64,000 nucleotides of DNA, taken from positions 35,244 through 99,243 of IMG/VR virus record IMGVR_UViG_3300028829_007756. The stretch is one strand, 5' to 3'. Origin of the DNA: a virus. Shown here piece by piece: positions 58,300 to 64,000 of the stretch. Made by a program: the position numbers and the translations under genes. Each line of letters begins with the position of its first letter. Position 1 is the first letter of the stretch. The notes below the pieces were generated by a model that saw only the letters and a list, made by a program, of their open reading frames with translations, made no database searches and was not told where the DNA came from.

Positions 58300-58490
58300 A
58301 AAAGAAATTTTATGATGTAGAGTTTGTTGCAACTACTTACCGCACTTACGAGGTAGAAGCAAGTTCACAAGAGGAAGCAGAAGAGATTGCCCTTGCTGAA
58401 CTTGATGAAGATTGGGAAGTGAGCAAAGCATGGAAGCAAGATGCAGAAGTTAGTCACGTAGAAGAATTAAAATCTGAACCAAATGGATAA
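58296..58490 (+). CDS. DpnD/PcfM-like small protein (64 aa)
   Basis: KKFYDVEFVATTYRTYEVEA then SSQEEAEEIALAEL. It is close to the 54928 protein over its whole length, including DW.VSKAWKQDAEV. A duplicated gene pair 3.4 kb apart. Confidence 0.65.
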   Translation: MKKKFYDVEFVATTYRTYEVEASSQEEAEEIALAELDEDWEVSKAWKQDAEVSHVEELKSEPNG

Positions 58491-58501
58491 TTTAAATTAA
58501 A

Positions 58502-59017
58502 ATGATAGAAGCAAAAGTTACCGAAGAAATTCTTGAAGATGCTAAAGCAAGAAATGAAGAGTTTTTTCAAAAATTTGGAAACAGAGGAACACATAGAAAT
58601 AATAAAGAACAAAGAATGACAGGGTACATAGCTGAGTCTTGTATAAAGAAGAAGTTTGATGTTTTTCAATATAGTCAAGACATTAATGTTGATTTTAATT
58701 TAGATAATCTTACTATCGACTCCAAAGCACAAGGTTGCAACTCAAGACCTCTTGATTATTATAGTGCCACATTATATGAAGATCAGAAAGAAAGAAGCAC
58801 AGATTATTATATTTTTAGCAGAGTAAAAAAAGACTTTACAATGGCATGGATATGTGGTATTATTTCTAAAATTAAATTTTTTAAAATATCAAAATTACAA
58901 CCCAAGGGAACTATAACAAAAAACTTTAGATACGATCAATCGAGGTACGAGGTTCAGTACAAAGAATTAGCAGATATAAATGTTTTCTTAAATTGGTACG
59001 ATCAGAATAAAAAATAA
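58502..59017 (+). CDS. PD-(D/E)XK nuclease-like protein (171 aa)
   Basis: MTGYIAESCIKKKFDVFQYS then INVDFNLDNLTIDSKAQG gives the E ... D ... DxK pattern of restriction-type nucleases (TIDSKA being the D-x-K strand). It could cut host or phage DNA or be a degenerate DNA-binding relative. Specificity unknown. Starts 11 nt after the upstream stop. Confidence 0.55.
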   Translation: MIEAKVTEEILEDAKARNEEFFQKFGNRGTHRNNKEQRMTGYIAESCIKKKFDVFQYSQDINVDFNLDNLTIDSKAQGCNSRPLDYYSATLYEDQKERSTDYYIFSRVKKDFTMAWICGIISKIKFFKISKLQPKGTITKNFRYDQSRYEVQYKELADINVFLNWYDQNKK

Positions 59018-59018
59018 T

Positions 59019-59252
59019 ATGAAAAAAGAATATTGCGTAGGAGTTAAAATAATTAATTGTTTTTATGTCGAGGCAGAAAATCGAGACGAAGCAGAGCAAA
59101 TAGTGCGTGAGTATGATCCATACAAAACTCTTGATGATTGCGATTTTAGTATTGAATATGCTGATCCTACAAATGGAGAGATTGCATGGAAAATAAAATC
59201 AGATGAAATTGATTGGAGTAAACTCCACAACAAACATGATGAATGGAAATAA
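59019..59252 (+). CDS. DpnD/PcfM-like small protein (77 aa)
   Basis: MKKEYCVGVKIINCFYVEAE then NRDEAEQIVREYDPYKTLDD. Fifth member of this small-protein family in the arm. Function unknown. Confidence 0.55.
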   Translation: MKKEYCVGVKIINCFYVEAENRDEAEQIVREYDPYKTLDDCDFSIEYADPTNGEIAWKIKSDEIDWSKLHNKHDEWK

Positions 59253-59257
59253 ATAAC

Positions 59258-59464
59258 ATGAATAAAGAAACTATGGAATCTCTAAAAAAAGAAGAAGACG
59301 TTGCAAATCACATTTATGATTTAAAAAAATCTATTAGGCATTTAGAAATTGAATTGGATTATGAAGAATCTCAACGTAGAAATAATTTCAAATATATAAA
59401 AGAGTTAGAGAAAAAAATAAACGATAAATATGAAAAGCTAGATTCATTGTATGAATCAAAATGA
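59258..59464 (+). CDS. small coiled-coil protein (68 aa)
   Basis: MNKETMESLKKEEDVANHIY then a continuous charged helix (KKSIRHLEIELDYEESQRRN). An ATG 15 nt earlier is also possible. Function unknown. Confidence 0.55.
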   Translation: MNKETMESLKKEEDVANHIYDLKKSIRHLEIELDYEESQRRNNFKYIKELEKKINDKYEKLDSLYESK

Positions 59465-59474
59465 AAGGAACAAA

Positions 59475-59693
59475 ATGAGAACAACTGAAAGGCAAACTAG
59501 AGAAGGCGAACCCACTATTGATGATATGCGTTATGATCTTGCTGAACAAGAAGCAATGAACATTAAGACAGGTCAAATAATAGAGTTATTATTAAATGGA
59601 TTTGAAGGTTTGGATGAAATTTCCGACCTCGAAATCAAAGATGAATGGAAGCAATTATTTGGAGAAAATTTAAAAAAAGATTTGACAGATTAA
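59475..59693 (+). CDS. small acidic helical protein (72 aa)
   Basis: Start at MRTTERQTREGE preferred because AAAGGAA lies 6 nt upstream; ATG at 59451 is the alternative. Helical (TGQIIELLLNGFEGLDEISD). Function unknown. Confidence 0.5.
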   Translation: MRTTERQTREGEPTIDDMRYDLAEQEAMNIKTGQIIELLLNGFEGLDEISDLEIKDEWKQLFGENLKKDLTD

Positions 59694-59710
59694 ATTTCTT
59701 CTGCTAGTGT
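59682..59710 (+). promoter_or_regulatory. leaderless-type promoter
   Basis: TTGACA (59682-59687, overlapping the end of the previous gene), 17-bp spacer, TAGTGT (59705-59710), then 6 nt to the ATG at 59717. Confidence 0.7.
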
Positions 59711-59716
59711 ATGGTT

Positions 59717-59881
59717 ATGACATTAGAAGAGGCATTAGAATTAGTCGTTAATGAAGCAGAGGTTTCTGCTATTGGCGAAAGTACAGATCAAAATAAATTA
59801 GTATTAAGTGCTTGCAAAATGTTGCGAGATCATTTAAAGTTAATCAATAAAATAGAAAGCGAAAATTATGAAATTCTTTGA
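59717..59881 (+). CDS. small helical protein (54 aa), probably leaderless
   Basis: MTLEEALELVVNEAEVSAIG, then SACKMLRDHLKLINKI. The open frame begins exactly 6 nt after the promoter -10 and overlaps the next gene by 14 bp, so both promoter and gene support each other. Function unknown. Confidence 0.6.
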   Translation: MTLEEALELVVNEAEVSAIGESTDQNKLVLSACKMLRDHLKLINKIESENYEIL

Positions 59882-60494
59882 AAGAAGTAGAGTAAAATGG
59901 AATCGTTGGCAACCAACCGACCTAGTATTTAAAAGTAATGCTATGGTTAAAAAGATAGTTCCATCCGAAAACATTTTAAGTTATTCCACCAAGTCGAATC
60001 GTGATTACGAGATGGCACAACGTTCGGGTGGAGATAGCGAGCAAAGGAAACATTGGAATGGTCAAGTTTATACTTATTATAATCGAGACAAATATCGTGC
60101 GGTTCATGTTAAATTAAAAGATTTAAAAACTCCATTTCCAACTGCTGATATTGATTTTATAGATTATGTAGCTCAAAATGATAGCGTAGGCAATATGTTT
60201 TCACCAATAAATGCCCTTGTTTATGTAGGTAGCTTTCATCAAAGAACACAATGGGTGCAAGGCTCAAATGGTCATTATACCACTCAAAAAGTGGGCAAGA
60301 TTGCTCCTGTTCGTGAAGGCTACAGAATTGCTTATGGTGGACAAGGAGATTCAAATTATATGTCAGCTCAAAACTTAGAAGAAATAGCACAAATAACAGA
60401 TGCGGTCTTAAACTTTATTATTGAGGTTGTTGTCCCATTTAATAATGGTGAGTCGGTCGAACATCATCTTGAGCATAATTTGATGGTAGCATGA
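59868..60494 (+). CDS. hypothetical protein (208 aa)
   Basis: Beta-rich, aromatic (HWNGQVYTYYNRDKYRAVHV, INALVYVGSFHQRTQWVQGS). No family recognised. Overlaps neighbours by 4-14 bp. Confidence 0.6.
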   Translation: MKFFERSRVKWNRWQPTDLVFKSNAMVKKIVPSENILSYSTKSNRDYEMAQRSGGDSEQRKHWNGQVYTYYNRDKYRAVHVKLKDLKTPFPTADIDFIDYVAQNDSVGNMFSPINALVYVGSFHQRTQWVQGSNGHYTTQKVGKIAPVREGYRIAYGGQGDSNYMSAQNLEEIAQITDAVLNFIIEVVVPFNNGESVEHHLEHNLMVA

Positions 60495-60694
60495 TAGAGC
60501 ATATACATAAAAATGCTTATTTATTGTTCGATAAGTATGGTGGAAATAAATTAATCACATTAGATGATGTTTTATGTTTGAGTCCAATTATGAGATTAAT
60601 GACAAAAGATTCAGCAAAAAGAGTAGCTAAAATAAAGTTGTCAAATAAATTAATTAATTTAAAAGTCGAAGAGTTAATGCAGTATTGCAAATGA
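60491..60694 (+). CDS. small basic helical protein (67 aa)
   Basis: MIEHIHKNAYLLFDKYGGNK ... DSAKRVAKIKLSNKLINLKV. ATGA junctions on both sides. Function unknown. Confidence 0.55.
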   Translation: MIEHIHKNAYLLFDKYGGNKLITLDDVLCLSPIMRLMTKDSAKRVAKIKLSNKLINLKVEELMQYCK

Positions 60695-60891
60695 TTAATA
60701 AATTTAATCCAAGCGAGAAAGAGTATTTTCTATATCAAATAATTAGTTCGGCAGAATTAATTCTTGATGAATTAAATAATGGCGCTGAGATTAGCGAGCG
60801 CAATTATGACCAAATTAAATTAGCAGATCAGATTTTACTTGACATAGAACAGGAATTGACATCAAAAAATAAACCATCCCATTTAAAATGA
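60691..60891 (+). CDS. small helical protein (66 aa)
   Basis: ATG at 60691 (ATGA overlap) rather than the upstream TTG. MINKFNPSEKEYFLYQIISS then AELILDELNNGAEISE. Function unknown. Confidence 0.55.
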   Translation: MINKFNPSEKEYFLYQIISSAELILDELNNGAEISERNYDQIKLADQILLDIEQELTSKNKPSHLK

Positions 60892-60983
60892 ATATAATAG
60901 ATTTAATTGAGCTTTTCTGCTTTTTGCTTGGTAGTCTAGCGTTTGTTTTGTTTTTAGCCTTTGTAGTGTTTAGTGGAGAATGA
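60888..60983 (+). CDS. micro membrane peptide (31 aa)
   Basis: MNIIDLIELFCFLLGSLAFV then LFLAFVVFSGE, one hydrophobic helix. ATGA overlaps on both sides, a strong positional argument for translation. Confidence 0.55.
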   Translation: MNIIDLIELFCFLLGSLAFVLFLAFVVFSGE

Positions 60984-61387
60984 CTAAAAAAGGTTATACC
61001 ATATCTAAATATTCTAATTGTTGTTATTGCGGAAATAAACTGATTGGAAGGCAAAGAATTTATTGTTCAAAAAAATGCAAAGACAAGCAAGAGAGAAAAA
61101 ATAACCCATCCTACATAAGACAAAGAAAAAGAGGAATAAATAGAAAACTTAAACTAATTGAAGCAAAAGGTGGAAAGTGTGAAATTTGCGGTTACGATAA
61201 AAATATAGCCTCATTAACATTTCATCACATCGACCCTAAAACAAAATTTTTTAATGTAGAACTGAGAAACATAGCAAATTACAAGTGGAGTAAAGTTTTA
61301 AATGAATCCGCTAAATGTCGTTTGCTTTGTCATAATTGTCATCACGAAATTCACAATCCCGATTTTGATAAAGAAAAATGGAAATAA
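60980..61387 (+). CDS. HNH endonuclease with zinc fingers
   Basis: Two zinc-binding parts. The first is CCYCGNKLIGRQRIYCSKKC. Then the HNH core: CEICGYDKN, SLTFHHIDPKTKFF and LLCHNCHHEIHN. Metal-dependent DNA nicking or cutting is expected, possibly homing. At 135 aa it is a usual length for free-standing phage HNH proteins. Confidence 0.88.
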   Translation: MTKKGYTISKYSNCCYCGNKLIGRQRIYCSKKCKDKQERKNNPSYIRQRKRGINRKLKLIEAKGGKCEICGYDKNIASLTFHHIDPKTKFFNVELRNIANYKWSKVLNESAKCRLLCHNCHHEIHNPDFDKEKWK

Positions 61388-61638
61388 AACTAGGAGTTAG
61401 AGGTAGCGCAGATTCAATCAATCACATCTTAATTAAAATAGATGATTTGACTTTAATGACTACTGAAAATTTATTTCTTGCAGGGGAAGATTATAGAATT
61501 AAAACAGGAAAAAATTTAGCTCAATTATTAAACTCTTTGTCTAAAGATCACGAAATATCCGTTGGTCAAAATGTGGCAGAAAATATAGAAAGTGAATTGA
61601 GTTTAAAAAACAATGAAATTAAAAAATATGTAAAATAG
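61378..61638 (+). CDS. small hypothetical protein (86 aa)
   Basis: MEIKLGVRGSADSINHILIK ... LAQLLNSLSKDHEISVGQNV. No family recognised. Overlaps the HNH gene by 10 bp. Confidence 0.55.
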   Translation: MEIKLGVRGSADSINHILIKIDDLTLMTTENLFLAGEDYRIKTGKNLAQLLNSLSKDHEISVGQNVAENIESELSLKNNEIKKYVK

Positions 61639-61641
61639 TTA

Positions 61642-61670
61642 TTGACAAGTTAAAAAACATATAGTATTGT
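61642..61670 (+). promoter_or_regulatory. leaderless-type promoter of the SprT-like gene
   Basis: TTGACA (61642-61647), 17-bp spacer, TATTGT (61665-61670), then 6 nt to the ATG at 61677. Confidence 0.75.
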
Positions 61671-61676
61671 AGGGGT

Positions 61677-62183
61677 ATGAACAAAGAAAGAGCAGAAGCA
61701 TTAGTAACTTTTAATCTATATAAATACAAACTATTGCAAAATGGTTGGAGATTTAGTTGGCACAATAAAAAAGTTTCTCTAGGAACTTGTAGCTATAATA
61801 AGAAAAGAATCTATCTAGCTAAATGGTATGTTGAGCTAAATGATGAAGACGAAGTTACTGATACAATTTTACATGAAGTCGCTCATGCTTTAGCCTATCA
61901 ACGTTATGGAAGTGCAGGTCATGGACATGGTAAAATATGGAAATCTATTTGTGTAGAAATAGGGGCAAAGCCCGAAAGATTACATAAGGGTGAATTGGGC
62001 AGACCCGAAGGTCATCATAAATATATTGACACTTGTTGCGGAGTCTTTTATAAAAGACATAGATTAAGAAAAAATGCTAGATATTCCTGCCCTAAATGTC
62101 ATTCTCCTTTGTATAGAGGGGAACAAGAAAAAAAAGCAGATCAACAAATTAAAGAGTTGTTAAATGATATATTTTCTTCTTGA
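61677..62183 (+). CDS. SprT-like zinc metalloprotease
   Basis: HEVAH at residues 66-70 in DTILHEVAHALAYQRYGSAG, with the third ligand in GHGHGKIWK. The C-terminal zinc ribbon is CCGVFYKRHRL ... YSCPKCHSPLY. This is the full SprT architecture (168 aa). Relatives act on DNA-protein crosslinks or at replication forks. The phage role is unknown. It has its own leaderless-type promoter. Confidence 0.88.
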   Translation: MNKERAEALVTFNLYKYKLLQNGWRFSWHNKKVSLGTCSYNKKRIYLAKWYVELNDEDEVTDTILHEVAHALAYQRYGSAGHGHGKIWKSICVEIGAKPERLHKGELGRPEGHHKYIDTCCGVFYKRHRLRKNARYSCPKCHSPLYRGEQEKKADQQIKELLNDIFSS

Positions 62184-62216
62184 TGCAATATTTTTTAAGA
62201 AATTTTAAAAAAAAGT

Positions 62217-62245
62217 TTGACGTACAAAATCATATATGGTAAAGT
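62217..62245 (+). promoter_or_regulatory. candidate promoter of rIIA
   Basis: TTGACG (62217-62222), 17-bp spacer, TAAAGT (62240-62245). It has the same core as the leaderless set, but here the ATG is 47 nt downstream, so this mRNA has a leader. Confidence 0.6.
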
Positions 62246-62263
62246 AGTTGCATAGTTTAAATT

Positions 62264-62312
62264 TTATCACACAAAAAAGAAAGTAAAGCGAAATGATTAT
62301 CACACAAAAAAG
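62264..62312 (+). repeat. 16-nt direct repeat around the rIIA start
   Basis: TTATCACACAAAAAAG occurs at 62264-62279 (leader) and 62297-62312 (codons 2-7), 33 nt apart, with AAGTAAAG nearby in both. It looks like a local duplication and could also form a regulator site. Confidence 0.8.
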
Positions 62313-63645
62313 TAAAGAACAAGTAGTTCAATCACATGACTTTGAACAAGTCAACTGCACCATTGATGCCGAAGATATGCGCTATGTAGCATCTCTTCTT
62401 CGCAACAATTATTCTAACACTCGTCTTGCGGTAGTTCGTGAGATTAGTGCCAATGCACTTGATGCGAACAAGGAAGCAGGAGTTACTCGACAAATCGAGA
62501 TTAAGTTACCAACCACAATAAATCCAACTTTTGTAGTTCGTGACTTCGGAGGTGGACTTAGCCAAGAAAATGTATTCGGTCTTTATTCCAAGTATGGCAA
62601 GTCAACCAAACGCACATCAAACAATTATATTGGCGCATTCGGCATAGGTAAGTTTGCCCCCTTGTCTTATGGCGATAATTTTACTTGTGTTTCTTATCAT
62701 GGTGGACTCAAGACATCCTACAATGTATTTGTCAATGATGATGATGACACTAAGATCGCTAAACTACATGAAGAACCAACTAGCGAACCAACAGGTTTAT
62801 CTATCGAGGTTGCGGTTTCAGAAAGTGACATTGAAGAATTTCGTTCAGTTGTTAAAACTTTCTTCCAATTCTTTCCCGAAGATGAAATGCCAAAATTTAT
62901 TGGCGTAGAAGAAGATTTCTTACCAAAGAATAAGTTTTCATTAGAAAGTGCTACTGACGATTGGTTTATTTTAGAAAATGACTCAAATGATCGTTACAAT
63001 TATAGTTCTTCTTGCCATGTTATCATGGGTAGAGTTTCTTATCGTCTTGATCGCTCATCTGTTAATGTCAGTAATTTTATTAAAGATGAAAAAGCTAAAA
63101 GAATTGTTGAAGAATTGTTGAACGAAAGTAAGTTTTATCTTCGTATGCCAATCGGTTCTGTAAAGTTGCACCACTCACGTGAATCATTAGAATACAATCA
63201 ATCTACTCAAAAAGTATTATGCAGAGCATTATACGAAGCAAGTCAAGAAATTATTGATATTGCAAAGTTAAAACTTGCCGACTCTAAAGATTTGTGGGAA
63301 GCTAAAAGAAATCATGCGGTTATTGTAAATAGTTTAAACTATTCAATACGTAACATCTTCAACAATGCTTTTGAGTGGAATGGCATTAAGATTGAAAATG
63401 CTCATTTCTCTGTTCCTTATGACGAATCAGAGAACATCACCATCACTAGATCAATCAGAACTAAAGACAATGATGCTCGCAATGGTTACAAGGTTGTTTC
63501 TAGTAAACAAAACAAAGCATTTTGTCAAGACAATTATTTGTTCGTATATCAAGATTTAGCTCTAGAACATTGTTCAATGAAGATGAAGATTTACAAGAAA
63601 TCTTTTTCATTAATCCTGCTAATCAAGATGGTATTGATTATATGA
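62293..63645 (+). CDS. rIIA: RIIA-like GHKL ATPase, frameshifted near 63560
   Basis: A homologue of T4 RIIA, a GHKL-type ATPase linked to membrane and exclusion functions. VVREISANALDAN at 48-60 is the N box, VRDFGGGLS the G1 box and GAFGIGKFAPLSY the G2 box. The frame degenerates after YQDLA (about residue 424): the last 26 residues (LEHCSMKMKIYKKS...) do not look genuine. The next frame continues sensibly (see following entry). Arg is mostly CGT/CGC. A single-base deletion near 63561-63564 explains the break. Confidence 0.88.
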   Translation: MIITQKSKEQVVQSHDFEQVNCTIDAEDMRYVASLLRNNYSNTRLAVVREISANALDANKEAGVTRQIEIKLPTTINPTFVVRDFGGGLSQENVFGLYSKYGKSTKRTSNNYIGAFGIGKFAPLSYGDNFTCVSYHGGLKTSYNVFVNDDDDTKIAKLHEEPTSEPTGLSIEVAVSESDIEEFRSVVKTFFQFFPEDEMPKFIGVEEDFLPKNKFSLESATDDWFILENDSNDRYNYSSSCHVIMGRVSYRLDRSSVNVSNFIKDEKAKRIVEELLNESKFYLRMPIGSVKLHHSRESLEYNQSTQKVLCRALYEASQEIIDIAKLKLADSKDLWEAKRNHAVIVNSLNYSIRNIFNNAFEWNGIKIENAHFSVPYDESENITITRSIRTKDNDARNGYKVVSSKQNKAFCQDNYLFVYQDLALEHCSMKMKIYKKSFSLILLIKMVLII

Positions 63646-64000
63646 ATAACGAATGGAGTTTCAATTTAATTGACTCAAAACATATTCGTAAGGCGTCAGA
63701 AGTAGAGAAAGAAAAACCTGTCTACAATCGTGTAAGTGGAGAGAGCAGAGCATCTATACCATTATTCAAGATGGTTAAAAAGAAAGGTCACGCTTACAGA
63801 AATGCAGATTATTGGTCGAATGTAAATGATCCAATTAATTCTCTTGAAGCAGGAGATATGGAAGGTTCTGTTGATGGAAAATTAATCTATGTTCCAATCT
63901 CTCGTTATCAAATTGATTGTCCTAAAAATGAATTATGGGACTTGGATAAAGTATATACTTTATCTAGTCAAGTTCGTGCAGTTGGCAAGTCAGTAGATAA
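63564..64000 (+). other. rIIA: continuation of rIIA in another frame, open to the window end
   Basis: From 63564 the frame RTLFNEDEDLQEIFFINPAN then QDGIDYMNNEWSFNLID ... YVPISRYQIDC ... SSQVRAVGKSVD stays open for 145 codons to the last base. Joined to the upstream part it would give a RIIA of at least about 570 residues, consistent with T4 RIIA (725). Confidence 0.8.

Noticed and set aside
1-64000. CRISPR arrays, integrase, transposase or insertion sequences
   Set aside because: No regularly spaced repeats, terminal inverted repeats or recombinase motifs were found by eye. The HNH proteins are the only mobile-type enzymes.

Overview
The window is a gene-dense, strongly AT-rich piece of a large double-stranded DNA tailed-phage genome. 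I see this from the lytic-phage gene content: a DnaB-type helicase, a DnaG-type primase, a C-family DNA polymerase, an SSB-like protein, a RuvB-like ATPase, a T4 RIIA-like ATPase, a SprT-like protein, HNH nucleases, and dozens of very small genes joined by 1-14 bp overlaps. No rRNA, ribosomal protein, integrase, transposase or CRISPR array is visible. Arg is mostly written AGA/AGG, and the single tRNA gene reads AGA. Capsid, terminase and tail genes are not recognisable here, so they must lie elsewhere or be too divergent to recognise. The host is uncertain. The ECF sigma factor at 34.1-34.7 kb and the LamG module at 25.5-26.2 kb look most like Planctomycetota/Verrucomicrobiota proteins, and the TTGACA-type promoters argue against a Bacteroidota host. 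This is inference only.

Layout. 0-4 kb: replication operon (helicase, primase, Cas4/RecB-like nuclease). 4-9.4 kb: probable virion or membrane proteins of unknown function. 9.4-18 kb: DNA polymerase III alpha split into a separate PHP-domain gene and a polymerase gene, with a GMP reductase and a proofreading exonuclease between them, then a ClpC-like unfoldase and an SSB-like protein. 18-23.2 kb: two GT-B glycosyltransferases, a possible annealing protein, an APS kinase/nucleotidyltransferase fusion and a deoxyribosyltransferase-like protein. 23.2-28.6 kb: large probable virion proteins ending in a strong terminator. 28.6-30.5 kb: two more glycosyltransferases. 30.5-37.7 kb: a minus-strand block with three sigma-factor-like proteins, a family of related small domains, a cytosine methyltransferase and a WcbI-like protein. 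37.8-46 kb: plus strand with a RuvB-like ATPase and nuclease, an outer-membrane porin-like protein, an HNH nuclease, FkbM and cupin proteins, a Cys-less QueF-like protein and tRNA-Arg. 46-47.7 kb: three minus-strand genes. 47.7-64 kb: a dense run of small, probably early genes with uvsE, a macro-domain protein, a sulfotransferase, an AbrB-like protein, SprT and a frameshifted rIIA.

The most interesting signals are: (1) the split polymerase with a degenerate PHP subunit and an intervening guaC of different codon use; (2) a set of seven promoters, TTGAC[AT]-N17-[TC]AnnnT followed 6-7 nt later by ATG, which implies a regulon of leaderless mRNAs; (3) a family of related small domains around the sigma-like genes, one member carrying an A10 frameshift into a 70-codon continuation; (4) a phage-encoded porin-like outer membrane protein; (5) a QueF homologue without its catalytic cysteine; (6) a chimeric micro-gene made of the start of the macro-domain gene and the end of uvsE; (7) chains of 22-38-residue membrane peptides. 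Three genes (31.6-32.6 kb, 51.8-52.3 kb and 62.3-64 kb) look interrupted. These could be programmed events, real mutations or sequencing errors.
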